NCBI RefSeq assembly: GCF_038397755.1
Contig: NZ_CP151637.1
Location: forward strand, 992,001-1,056,000
Direction of reading: 5' to 3'
From: Microbacterium sp. LWH7-1.2
Lineage (GTDB): Bacteria > Actinomycetota > Actinomycetes > Actinomycetales > Microbacteriaceae
DNA length: 64,000 nucleotides
Each line of letters begins with the position of its first letter. The first letter of the stretch is position 1. The notes below the pieces were generated by a model. It ran no database searches. It was not told where the DNA came from and worked only from the letters and a program-made list of their open reading frames with translations. Made by a program: the position numbers and the translations under genes. Positions 1 to 7,345 of the stretch are shown here, piece after piece.

Positions 1-700
1 CCCCGACGGACATGTCCGCGGCTGGGCCGACCTCGTCGCGCAGGGGTGGGCGAATGCCACCGGCGCGCGTGTCGAGTACGCCAACCTTGCGATCCGCGGC
101 AAGCTCGTCTGGCCGATCGTCGAGCAGCAGCTCGAGCCGGCGCTCGCGCTGAAGCCGACGCACCTGTCGTTCAACGGCGGCGGCAACGACATGCTGCGCC
201 CCCGCACGAGCGTCGCGCACGTGCTGGCGGCCTTCGAGAAGGTGCTGCGCCGCTGCGACGAGGAGGGCGTCCAGCTCATCGTGCTCTCGGGGGCCAACCC
301 GACGGCCCAGCTGCCGCTGAAGCGCGTGATCCAGCGACGCGGCGACCTGCTGTCGCACGCCGTCGAGGCGCGTCTTGCCGAGCGCACCGACGTCGTGCAG
401 GCGTACAACTGGTTCGACGAGGAGCTGGCGACGCCGCCGTACTGGTCCGAGGACCGCCTGCACATGAACTCGCGCGGGCACCACCGCGTCGCCGCGCGCG
501 TGCTGAGCTCGCTCGGCGTCGAACCGGTGCCGGAATGGTGGTCGCAGCCGCCGCTGCCCCCGATGGGCTCGCGCGGCGCGGCCTACTACCGCGAGCACGT
601 CGGCCCGTGGGTGAGGCGCCGCTTGGCGGGCACATCGTCGGGCGACGGACGCGAGCCGAAGTTCGGTCAGTGGACGGAGATCGCGCCGACCGCCCGCTGA
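1..700 (+). CDS. SGNH/GDSL-family hydrolase, 5' end outside the window
   Basis: The reading frame is open from base 2 to a TGA at 698-700, so only the C-terminal part (about 232 residues) is present. Three SGNH blocks are visible: NLAIRGK (block II glycine region), NGGGNDML (block III, with the oxyanion Asn) and DRLHMNSRGHHRV (block V, catalytic Asp/His). Block I with the nucleophilic Ser lies upstream of the window. It is clearly related to the complete gene at 36086-36955, which shares the order GW-D, NLAIRG, GGND and DRLHxNxxGHH. The family hydrolyses esters or acyl groups; the substrate cannot be told from sequence. No signal peptide can be judged because the N terminus is missing. Confidence 0.9.
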   Translation, partial: PDGHVRGWADLVAQGWANATGARVEYANLAIRGKLVWPIVEQQLEPALALKPTHLSFNGGGNDMLRPRTSVAHVLAAFEKVLRRCDEEGVQLIVLSGANPTAQLPLKRVIQRRGDLLSHAVEARLAERTDVVQAYNWFDEELATPPYWSEDRLHMNSRGHHRVAARVLSSLGVEPVPEWWSQPPLPPMGSRGAAYYREHVGPWVRRRLAGTSSGDGREPKFGQWTEIAPTAR

Positions 701-707
701 CCGACCG

Positions 708-1310
708 TCAGCGAGCAGGCGCTTCGTCCTGCGCGCGGTCGGCTCCGGGGCCGCCCGTCACCGTATAAGTCAGCTCGGCGAAGGCGCCCGCCTGCCGCAC
801 CGCGGTCAGCTCCAGACGGTCGGCACCGAGGCTCCGGGGGAGGAGGGGCTTGCCGGACGGCAAGGTCGCCGGGGCGATCGAGACGCGGATCTCGTCGAGC
901 AGTCCCGCATCGGCGAATTGACCCGCGAGGTCGCCACCACCCACGATCCAGACGTCGCGGTCGCCCGCCGCGTCCCGGATCTGCGGCCACGTCTCGCGAA
1001 CGTCGCCCGCCGAGAACCGGATGTCGACGCCCGGCACGACCGGCTGATCCTTGCTCGTGAACACCCACGTCGGGCGGTCGCCGTAGTACGAGGGCCACTT
1101 CTCGGGGTGTGCGACCAGGTCCTCGTGCTCGAGCACCCATCGGTAGGTCGACGAACCCTGCACGAGCACGCCGATGCCCGAAAGGAACCGCTGGAAGTCC
1201 TCGTCGCCTCCCTCGCCGCCGGGTGCGGCGAAAAGCCAGTCGAGCGAGTCGTGATCGTCGGCGAGGAAGCCGTTGAGCGTGGAGGCGGTGTAGTAAATGA
1301 CGCGGGGCAT
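708..1310 (-). CDS. RibD C-terminal / dihydrofolate-reductase-like protein
   Basis: A 200-residue protein of the RibD_C fold, the DHFR-like NADPH-dependent reductase family. The N terminus (IYYTASTLNGFLAD) is the usual first strand and loop. WIVGGGDLAGQF at about 120-132 is the typical nucleotide-binding glycine turn, and LLDEIRVSIAPATLPSGKPLL follows the pattern seen in YwjB/YyaP-like stand-alone reductases. Length fits stand-alone members. The start is supported by TAGCGT (1317-1322) ending 6 bases before the ATG, which suggests a leaderless transcript. It is convergent with the SGNH gene and divergent from the ArsR gene. The true substrate of these stand-alone proteins is generally unknown. 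Confidence 0.85.
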   Translation of the reverse strand: MPRVIYYTASTLNGFLADDHDSLDWLFAAPGGEGGDEDFQRFLSGIGVLVQGSSTYRWVLEHEDLVAHPEKWPSYYGDRPTWVFTSKDQPVVPGVDIRFSAGDVRETWPQIRDAAGDRDVWIVGGGDLAGQFADAGLLDEIRVSIAPATLPSGKPLLPRSLGADRLELTAVRQAGAFAELTYTVTGGPGADRAQDEAPAR

Positions 1311-1343
1311 GCGGTCACGCTAGCGCGCACGTCGGACAGATGC

Positions 1344-1387
1344 TTGACGACATATTCAACCAAGTGGTACTATACCAATCAGTTGAA
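1344..1387 (+). promoter_or_regulatory. Promoter with overlapping dyad operator for the arsR-SRPBCC operon
   Basis: TTGACG (1344-1349) and TACTAT (1368-1373) are an 18-bp spaced -35/-10 pair. A two-fold symmetric element centred at 1371 covers the spacer and -10: outer arms TTCAAC (1355-1360) and GTTGAA (1382-1387), inner arms TGGTA (1365-1369) and TACCA (1373-1377). The outer arms extend as TTCAACCAAGTGG and CCAATCAGTTGAA with 10 of 13 positions paired. The position would block RNA polymerase, consistent with autorepression by the ArsR protein encoded just downstream. Confidence 0.75.
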
Positions 1388-1400
1388 TGAAGGAGGCGCG

Positions 1401-1787
1401 ATGACCGACGCACTGAGCCGCACCTTCGCAGCCCTCGCCGACCCGACGCGTCGCGCGATGCTCGCGCGGCTCAGCGAAGGCGAGGCGACGGTGGGCGAAC
1501 TCGCCGAGCCGTTCGACATGACCTTCGCCGCGGTGTCGAAGCACCTGCGCGTCCTCGAGGGGGCGGGGCTCGTCGTACGGGGCCGCAACGCCCAGTACCG
1601 CCCGGCCCGGCTCGACGCCCGGCCCCTGGCGGCGGCATCCGACTGGATCGGGGGGTACGCGCAGTTCTGGGAGGACAGCCTGGATGCCCTCGATCAGTAC
1701 CTCAACGCCCTGCAGCAGTTCGGGGCGCCCCGCACACCGACCGGCGGCACCGCCGCACCTATCGAGAAGGAGAACGACCATGACTGA
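1401..1787 (+). CDS. ArsR-family winged-helix transcriptional regulator
   Basis: A 128-residue ArsR/SmtB-type regulator. The winged-helix region is clear: FAALADPTRRAMLARL (helix 1 with the LADPTRR signature), VGELAEPFDMTFAAVSKHLRVLE (recognition helix) and GLVVRGRNAQYR (wing). There is no CxC or other obvious metal-binding cluster, so this is the non-metal subgroup usually paired with SRPBCC proteins. The ATG at 1401 is chosen for the AAGGAGG at 1390-1396. Its TGA overlaps the start of the SRPBCC gene by 8 bp, so the two are translationally coupled. Likely autorepressor acting at the dyad just upstream. Confidence 0.92.
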   Translation: MTDALSRTFAALADPTRRAMLARLSEGEATVGELAEPFDMTFAAVSKHLRVLEGAGLVVRGRNAQYRPARLDARPLAAASDWIGGYAQFWEDSLDALDQYLNALQQFGAPRTPTGGTAAPIEKENDHD

Positions 1788-2226
1788 GTACTTCACCGTC
1801 ACGCGCACCCTGCGGGCGCCGCGCGAACTGGTGTTCGAGACCTTGACGAAGCCCGAGCACTTCGCCGTGTGGTTCGGCACGGCCGCCGTCGAGGTGCCGC
1901 AGGACAGCCTCATGATGGACGTGCGTCCGGGGGGCGCCTTCCGCGCCGTGATGCTGCTGCCCGACGGCACCCGCATCGACTGGGCGGGGGAGTACAAGGT
2001 GGTCGAGCCGCCGTCGCACCTCGCGATGACGCTGACCGACCAGCCGGGTGACGACGCCGGGCTCCCCGTGCTGTTCGACCTCGAGGAGTCCGGCGACGGC
2101 ACGGTTCTCACGATCCGCCAGGACCGCAGCGACTTCTCCGACGAGCAGGTCGCCGCGACCATCGCCGGCTACAACTCGTTCATCGATGACATCGAGGGCG
2201 TGCTCGAACGCCTTCAGACTGTCTGA
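1780..2226 (+). CDS. SRPBCC (AHSA1/START-like) domain protein
   Basis: A 148-residue single-domain protein of the activator-of-Hsp90/SRPBCC superfamily. It shows the family start (VTRTLRAPRELVFETLTKPEHFAVWF), the central DVRPGGAFRAVM strand pair, the WAGEYKVVEPPSHLAMT strand and the long C-terminal helix (ATIAGYNSFIDDIEGVLERL). The fold makes a hydrophobic ligand cavity; ligands of bacterial members are mostly unknown. It overlaps the ArsR gene and is preceded by GAGAAGGAGAA inside that gene, so the pair forms one two-gene operon. It ends 6 bp from the converging psuK gene. Confidence 0.9.
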   Translation: MTEYFTVTRTLRAPRELVFETLTKPEHFAVWFGTAAVEVPQDSLMMDVRPGGAFRAVMLLPDGTRIDWAGEYKVVEPPSHLAMTLTDQPGDDAGLPVLFDLEESGDGTVLTIRQDRSDFSDEQVAATIAGYNSFIDDIEGVLERLQTV

Positions 2227-2232
2227 GCGCCC

Positions 2233-3072
2233 TCACAGAGCGCCCGGCCGGCGCAGCGCACTCACCGCGAGCACGCTGCCCGCCCGGGCGCTCTCGCGCG
2301 GGTCGGCGCCCTCCAGCGCCGCCACGATGAAACCCGCTGCGAAGGCGTCGCCCGCGCCGGTCGAGTCGAGGACGTCGTCCACCCTTTCGACGGGCACCTC
2401 CGTCGTCGCCCCGCCAGCGGTGACCAGCACAGGTTCGGCGCCCCGCTTGACCACATACACCACCCCACTGCGCTCCACACCGAGTTCGCGGGCCAGATGC
2501 GCCTCGCCCTCGTTCGCGAACACGACCTCAGGGCGAAGCTCCGCGAGCACACGCCGGAGCCTCTCACCGCCGAGCGCGCGCATCGTCGCCACGCTCGACA
2601 GGTCGAGGCTCAGCCGGGCACCCCGCGCGGACGCCCGGGTCGCAGCATCCGTCACCGCCCGCGCCGAGCGCGCCGTCGCGAAGCCGTACAGCGGCACGTG
2701 GACCCAATCGGCGTCGGCGAGCCACGCCGGATCGATGTCGTCGAGCTCGGCCGCGGCGCCACGGTCGGTGATCATGGTGCGCTCGCCCACGGCGTCGACG
2801 AGCACGACGATCGAGCCGGTGCGACCGTGCCGCTGCACCTTGGCGTCGACTCCGGCGGCTTCGAGCTCCCCGACCAGCGTGTGGGCGAGGGTGTCGTCGC
2901 CGACACGGCCGATGAAGCGGGACGGATGCCGCGCCGCAGCCGCGACCGCGACGTTCGCGCCGCTTCCTCCCCGCGTCAGGCGCACCTCAGCGGGGTTGTC
3001 CGTGCCGCGCTCGAGCGCCGCGGCCCCGAGGACGATCAGGTCGGCGACGAGATCGCCGATCACGACGAGCAT
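2233..3072 (-). CDS. psuK: PfkB-family sugar kinase, probable pseudouridine kinase
   Basis: A 279-residue ribokinase-superfamily enzyme. The N-terminal GD-x-VAD strand, RGGSGANVAVAAA at about 34-46 (PfkB signature 1) and DSTGAGDAFAAGF at about 233-245 (PfkB signature 2 with the catalytic Asp) are all present. PfkB kinases are hard to assign alone. The call rests on its 1-base overlap (TGATG) with the upstream psuG-like gene: the usual pathway phosphorylates pseudouridine to pseudouridine 5'-phosphate, which PsuG then splits. It is somewhat shorter than E. coli PsuK. Another nucleoside or sugar kinase remains possible. Confidence 0.82.
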   Translation of the reverse strand: MLVVIGDLVADLIVLGAAALERGTDNPAEVRLTRGGSGANVAVAAAARHPSRFIGRVGDDTLAHTLVGELEAAGVDAKVQRHGRTGSIVVLVDAVGERTMITDRGAAAELDDIDPAWLADADWVHVPLYGFATARSARAVTDAATRASARGARLSLDLSSVATMRALGGERLRRVLAELRPEVVFANEGEAHLARELGVERSGVVYVVKRGAEPVLVTAGGATTEVPVERVDDVLDSTGAGDAFAAGFIVAALEGADPRESARAGSVLAVSALRRPGAL

Positions 3073-3986
3073 CAGGCGTCGCCGGCGAGCGCCTGCGCGA
3101 TGCGCGCGCCCAGGTCGACGTTCCCGCGGTAGACGGAGACGTTGACGTCGAGGCTGCGTCCGCCCGTCTCGCGCTGGAAGAAGTCGAGCAGGAACGGCGT
3201 CGTGGAGTGCCCCGAGATCCCCTCGGCGCCGGCCGCAGCGAGCGCTCTCGCGAGCACGTCGTCATGCAGCGCCGGGTCGAGCTGGCGATCCGCGGCCACC
3301 GGATTGGCGACCAGCAGCGTCGACGTGATGCCCAGGGCATCCCGCGTGCGCGCGATCGCGGCGATCTCGGCGGGGGACTCCACCGAGTACTCGACGTCGT
3401 GTCCGGAGTCGACTATGTAAAAGCCGGGATAGTCCGTGGTGCGGTAGCCCACCACGGCGAGGTTCAAGGTCTCGAGCCGCTCGAGGGTCAGCGCGATGTC
3501 CAGGATCGATTTGACGCCCGCACTCACCACCACGAGCGGGAGGCCGGCGAGAGTCGGCAGGTCGGCGGACTCGTCGAAGGTCTGCGAGGCGCCCCGGTGC
3601 ACGCCGCCGAGTCCTCCGGTCGAGAAGACCCGCACGCCCGCCCTCGCCGCGAGATGCGCCGTGGCGGCGACAGTGGTGCCGGCGCTCAGCCCCTTGACCA
3701 CCGCGACCGGCACATCGCGCACGCTCGCCTTCACGACGCCCTCGATCGTCGAGAGGCGCTCGATCTCGTCGGGTGAGAGGCCGACGGTGGGCCGGCCGTC
3801 CACGATGCCGATCGTCGCGGGGACGACGCCCAGCGCCCGCACGCGGGCCTCGGCTTCGAGGGCGACCACGACATTGCGCGGCCGCGGCAGGCCGTGGGTG
3901 AAGATCGTGGACTCGAGTGCGAGCACGGGATCGCCCGATGCGACGGCGTCGCGCACCTCCGGAGCGATGACGAGGGGATCGGACAC
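3072..3986 (-). CDS. psuG: Pseudouridine-5'-phosphate glycosidase
   Basis: PsuG breaks the C-C glycosidic bond of pseudouridine 5'-phosphate to give ribose 5-phosphate and uracil. The 304-residue protein carries the family landmarks: ALESTIFTHGLPRP near residue 25-38, VVKGLSAGTTVAATAHLAA, GVRVFSTGGLGGVHRG, VVSAGVKSILDI and TVYRG-like C-terminal strands. Length agrees with E. coli PsuG (about 312). I prefer the GTG at 3986 because AAAGGA sits 5 bases upstream; an ATG at 3992 is the alternative but leaves no spacer. The downstream kinase overlaps by one base. An MFS transporter gene lies about 110 bp upstream on the same strand. Confidence 0.93.
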   Translation of the reverse strand: MSDPLVIAPEVRDAVASGDPVLALESTIFTHGLPRPRNVVVALEAEARVRALGVVPATIGIVDGRPTVGLSPDEIERLSTIEGVVKASVRDVPVAVVKGLSAGTTVAATAHLAARAGVRVFSTGGLGGVHRGASQTFDESADLPTLAGLPLVVVSAGVKSILDIALTLERLETLNLAVVGYRTTDYPGFYIVDSGHDVEYSVESPAEIAAIARTRDALGITSTLLVANPVAADRQLDPALHDDVLARALAAAGAEGISGHSTTPFLLDFFQRETGGRSLDVNVSVYRGNVDLGARIAQALAGDA

Positions 3987-4094
3987 GGGCATCCTTTCGG
4001 TCGGGGCAGTTCTTCCTGCCCGGACAGGGACACAGTATCGAGCGGATGCCGCCACCTGACCCACACGCGGGCTCGAGTCGCGCGACGCCGGCGC

Positions 4095-5435
4095 TCAGCC
4101 GCGTGGGCGTCGAGGGGGTCGCGGCGGATCCATCCCCAGGCGGATGCGCGTGGACTTGCGCTCGATGAGGATGAACGTGGTGCCGAGTGCCCACAGCGGC
4201 ACCTGCATGAGGAACGCCAGGCGGAATGCGTCGAGGTGGTACGTCGCGGGCGTGCCGGCGCCCTGCAGGTCGAGCGCGAGACCGATGAGGAGGATCGCGA
4301 CCAGCGCCGCGAGAAAGCCGCCGGCGTTGGTCACCCCTGTCGCCGTGCTGAGCCGATGCGAGGGGTTGTGCGTGCGGGCATGGTCGAAGGCGATCATCGA
4401 TGCGGGTCCGCCGGTCGCGAGGGCGACGGCGAGCGCGATCAGCAGCCACAGCGGCACAGGACCGGGGTACGCGATGACGGCGACCCACACGACCGCCTGC
4501 ACCGCGACGGTCGGGAGCACCAATGCGCGTGACCGCAGATGCGGGTTGCGCCGTGACAGCTCGCCCATGATCGGGCCGAGCGCCATACCCACGACGACGT
4601 ACAGCGACATGATGGACGCGGCTCCGGCGGTGCTGAGGCCTTCCCCGGCGGTGAGGAACGGCATGCCCCACAGGAGGACGAACGCAGTGCCCGCGAACGG
4701 CGTCGTGAAGTGCGACCAGAACGCCAGGCGCGTCCCCGGGTGCGCCCACGCCGCGCGGATGCCGACGCCGGTGTCGATCGACGACGTCACGACCCGGATC
4801 GCGCCGGTGTCGGTGTCGACCGACACGTCTTCGTCGCGGTCCGCAGGGTGGTTGCGGATCAGGAGGAACACGAGGATCGCGAACAGCACGCCGAGGCCGG
4901 CGATGCTGCCGAACGTGATCGTCCAGGACGTGGCGTGCAGCAGCGCCGCGAGCGGGATCAGCGCCACGAGCTGGCCGGCCTGCCCCACGATGCCGGTCAG
5001 CTGCACCATGATCGGGCCGCGCTGCGCGGGGAACCACGTCGCGATGAGTCGCAGCACCCCCGGGAAGATCGCGGCGTCACCGGCTCCCAGAAGCATGCGC
5101 GCGAGGATCGCCACCCCGACGCTGGGCGAGATCGCCATGGTGAGCTGTCCCACCGCCATCAGCAGCATCCCGGCCGTCATGATCGGCCGGGCACCGTATC
5201 GGTCGAGCAGCACGCCGATCGGGATCTGCATGCCGCCGTATACCGCGAGCTGCACCACCGCGAAGAGAGACAGCGTGGCGGCGTCGGCGTCGAAACGCGC
5301 CGCCGCGTCAACGCCCACCGCGCTCAGGGACGAGCGGTTGGTGATCGCAAGGACGTATCCGGCGACGCCGACCGTCCAGATCACCCACGCATATGCCCCC
5401 GGTCCCGTCGTGCGAGGACGGGACAGACTGTGCAC
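4095..5435 (-). CDS. MFS transporter, possibly for nucleosides or pseudouridine
   Basis: About 446 residues with 12 hydrophobic spans typical of the major facilitator superfamily. The first begins at AYAWVIWTVGVAGYV, and the loop 2-3 motif is GVLLDRYGARP. A charged cytoplasmic segment (IRNHPADRDEDVSVDTD) separates the two six-helix halves. The start is placed at the GTG at 5435 because TACTGT ends 6 bases upstream, a leaderless promoter pattern; longer starts up to 5510 exist without a better signal. It lies upstream of psuG-psuK on the same strand with a 108-bp gap. Transport of pseudouridine is therefore a reasonable but unproven inference. Confidence 0.85.
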   Translation of the reverse strand: MHSLSRPRTTGPGAYAWVIWTVGVAGYVLAITNRSSLSAVGVDAAARFDADAATLSLFAVVQLAVYGGMQIPIGVLLDRYGARPIMTAGMLLMAVGQLTMAISPSVGVAILARMLLGAGDAAIFPGVLRLIATWFPAQRGPIMVQLTGIVGQAGQLVALIPLAALLHATSWTITFGSIAGLGVLFAILVFLLIRNHPADRDEDVSVDTDTGAIRVVTSSIDTGVGIRAAWAHPGTRLAFWSHFTTPFAGTAFVLLWGMPFLTAGEGLSTAGAASIMSLYVVVGMALGPIMGELSRRNPHLRSRALVLPTVAVQAVVWVAVIAYPGPVPLWLLIALAVALATGGPASMIAFDHARTHNPSHRLSTATGVTNAGGFLAALVAILLIGLALDLQGAGTPATYHLDAFRLAFLMQVPLWALGTTFILIERKSTRIRLGMDPPRPPRRPRG

Positions 5436-5645
5436 CCTTCCACAGTAGTCACCGAGACGGATACTGCCGCCCGCCGCCATCCAGCGGATGGAGGACCCGA
5501 GCAGCCGCACCTGCTCATTGCGGCAGCATCCGTCTCATGTCAACCCCCTCCCGCAGGGCGGGTCAGCTGCGGGACCGTACAAGTGGGACTCCTCGTCCCG
5601 AAGCAGGGGAAGGCTCATCGCCGCGCCCCGGAAAGGACACCTCGC

Positions 5646-5909
5646 ATGAGTATCGGAGCAGGCATCGCTCTCTTCGCCATCGGAGCGATCCTCGCGTTCG
5701 CGGTGAACGTGGAACTGGAGTGGGTGAATCTCGACATGATCGGCTACATCCTCATGGGTGCGGGAGCCGTCATCTTCGTGGTCGGCATCGTTCTGCTGGC
5801 GCGCCGTCGGCGATCGGAATCCGTCACGCGCACCGCCGTCGACCCCAACGTCAACGAGCAGGTCACACGCCGGAGCACGAGCACCACCGACGACGCCGCC
5901 GGCCTCTGA
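5646..5909 (+). CDS. DUF6458-type small membrane protein
   Basis: An 87-residue protein with two membrane spans: IGAGIALFAIGAILAFAV and MIGYILMGAGAVIFVVGIVL. A basic stop-transfer (LARRRRSES) and a polar C-terminal tail of about 25 residues follow. The N-terminal MSIGxGI pattern matches the DUF6458 family, common in Micrococcales and of unknown function. The start ATG follows GGAAAGGA with about 9 bases of spacing. It stands alone between an MFS gene reading away from it and a converging acetyltransferase gene. The roughly 210-bp upstream gap holds no gene I can see. Confidence 0.8.
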   Translation: MSIGAGIALFAIGAILAFAVNVELEWVNLDMIGYILMGAGAVIFVVGIVLLARRRRSESVTRTAVDPNVNEQVTRRSTSTTDDAAGL

Positions 5910-5917
5910 ACCATCGT

Positions 5918-5949
5918 CCGGCCGCGGACGCTGCGGCGTCCGCGGCCGG
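5918..5949. terminator. Bidirectional hairpin terminator
   Basis: Arms CCGGCCGCGGACG (5918-5930) and CGTCCGCGGCCGG (5937-5949) pair perfectly over 13 bp around CTGCGG. It sits between the converging DUF6458 and acetyltransferase genes. There is no T-run, as is common in high-GC actinobacteria. Confidence 0.75.
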
Positions 5950-5953
5950 TTCG

Positions 5954-6646
5954 TCAGTGCCCGGCGATCGACGGCTCGATCTGGGCGCGAAGCCCCTCCA
6001 CGCCCCGCAGCTCGACCGGATCGCCCAGTCGCGTGGCATGCTCACCGCGGAGTGAGTCCCAGCGTTCGCGCGACATCACGAAGCGGTTGTGCAGCACCGG
6101 AATGCCCTCGCGGGCGACATGGAACGCGCCGTCGGACTCGTAGCCGACTCGTCGCGACACGGCGTTGGAGGGGGCGTTGTCGACGAAGGCACCCGATGTC
6201 GCCTCTCGGGCGCCGAGCCCCTCGAATGCCAGGTGCAGCGCGAGCATCCGCATCCGGGTGCCGATGCCCCGTCCCTGATGCTCGCGGCCGAGCCAGGACC
6301 CGGTGGTGACGCGACGCAGCACCGGCCAGTCGCCGGCGGTGAGCCCCTGTACGCCGACCGGCTCGCCGTTCTCGAGTACCGCGAGCTCCAGCACGAACGC
6401 GTCCTGGGCGATGCGACTGCGCATGCCCCACTGGAAGGTGAGCACACTTCGCGCGACCTCGTCGGCTGTGCCACGACTCCAGGGATGCTCGAACGGCATG
6501 GCGTTCGGATCATGGATGCCGCGACCGGCGAGCTCCGCGAGCTGCACGAGGACCGTGTCGTCGATCCATCGGAGTTCGAGGTCGCCCGCGCCCACCGAAA
6601 CCGCCGAGGCCGGCCAGAGACGCGCGAGCGGGTCGGTGTGCGGCAT
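5954..6646 (-). CDS. GNAT-family N-acetyltransferase
   Basis: About 230 residues with a RimJ/RimL-like GNAT layout. LELRWIDDTVLVQLAEL is the N-terminal strand/helix, FVLELAVLENGEPVGVQGL the beta 2-4 sheet, and GSWLGREHQGRGIGTRMR the acetyl-CoA binding loop (Q/R-x-x-G-x-G). DNAPSNAVSRRVGYESDG is the alpha-4 signature. The acceptor cannot be predicted. The ATG at 6646 gives a normal length; an upstream ATG at 6679 is possible, and neither has a strong ribosome-binding site. It is divergent from the TetR gene at 6764, and the dyad between them may control both. Confidence 0.85.
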   Translation of the reverse strand: MPHTDPLARLWPASAVSVGAGDLELRWIDDTVLVQLAELAGRGIHDPNAMPFEHPWSRGTADEVARSVLTFQWGMRSRIAQDAFVLELAVLENGEPVGVQGLTAGDWPVLRRVTTGSWLGREHQGRGIGTRMRMLALHLAFEGLGAREATSGAFVDNAPSNAVSRRVGYESDGAFHVAREGIPVLHNRFVMSRERWDSLRGEHATRLGDPVELRGVEGLRAQIEPSIAGH

Positions 6647-6717
6647 CTCGGCAGTCTGCCAGACGTCGGGGGAGGCCATCAGGGGGAGCTGACTGACGCG
6701 TCGAGCATCTCGTACAG

Positions 6718-6751
6718 TGGGCGTGCGCCCATTCAAGTGGGCGCACGCCCA
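6718..6751. promoter_or_regulatory. Nested dyad, probable TetR operator
   Basis: TGGGCGTGCGCCCA (6718-6731) and TGGGCGCACGCCCA (6738-6751) are exact reverse complements separated by TTCAAG. Each 14-mer is itself palindromic apart from its 2-base centre (TGGGCG/CGCCCA). This gives two adjacent operator-like palindromes arranged as one larger dyad. It ends 2 bases before the ribosome-binding site of the TetR gene, so a bound repressor would shut off that gene and perhaps the divergent acetyltransferase. Confidence 0.75.
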
Positions 6752-6763
6752 TCAGGAGGAATC

Positions 6764-7324
6764 TTGCCGACCGGACAAGCGCTTCACGACGCACGCACAC
6801 TTCTGCTGGACGCGGGACGTCGCGTGCTGTCGTCAGACGGGGCGGGCGCACTGACCTCCCGGGCGGTGACAGAAACCTCCGGCGTCGCGAAGGGGGTGTT
6901 GCACCGCCATTTCGCCGACTTCGACGACTACCTCGGCGCGCTCGTCGGCGAAGAGAGGCGGCGGATCGAGAACATCGAGCCTCTCGTCGCGGACTCGGCG
7001 TCCGCAGCGGTGACGGATGTGCTCGAGCAGGTCTTCACTCCGACGATGCTGGGCCTCGCGAGCATCCTGATCACCCGCGAGCGATTGCGCCGCAGGCTGC
7101 AACGCGACGGATCCCCGGAGGTCCCGCTGTTCGCCGACACCACGTCGGTGGTAGCCGACGTCCTCGCCGCCGAGCGTGAGGTCGGCTGGATTCCCGAAGA
7201 CGCCGACATTCCCGCCCTGGCGCTCACCCTCGTGGGAAGTGCGCACCTCCTCTATGTGAGCGCAGGAGACGCGCGGCCGACTCGCGATGCCCTCGACCGG
7301 ATCGTGCAGTCGATCCTCCCTTAG
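6764..7324 (+). CDS. TetR-family transcriptional regulator, TTG start
   Basis: A 186-residue TetR regulator with an N-terminal helix-turn-helix: ARTLLLDAGRRVLSSDGAGALTSRAV, SGVAKGVLHRHFADFDDYL (recognition helix plus the usual Y/F motif). The ligand domain is all-helical with no recognisable subfamily signature. The start is a TTG at 6764 with AGGAGG at 6754-6759 and 4 bases of spacing. No ATG or GTG fits the HTH without reading through the operator. It probably represses itself through the nested dyad immediately upstream and may also regulate the divergent acetyltransferase gene. Confidence 0.88.
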   Translation: MPTGQALHDARTLLLDAGRRVLSSDGAGALTSRAVTETSGVAKGVLHRHFADFDDYLGALVGEERRRIENIEPLVADSASAAVTDVLEQVFTPTMLGLASILITRERLRRRLQRDGSPEVPLFADTTSVVADVLAAEREVGWIPEDADIPALALTLVGSAHLLYVSAGDARPTRDALDRIVQSILP

Positions 7325-7345
7325 CCCCGGGATGGAGCACGTCCC

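Noticed and set aside
3992..4080. Palindrome-like CCTG...CAGG pattern upstream of psuG as an operator
   Set aside because: The arms are only four bases and similar patterns are frequent in this GC-rich sequence.
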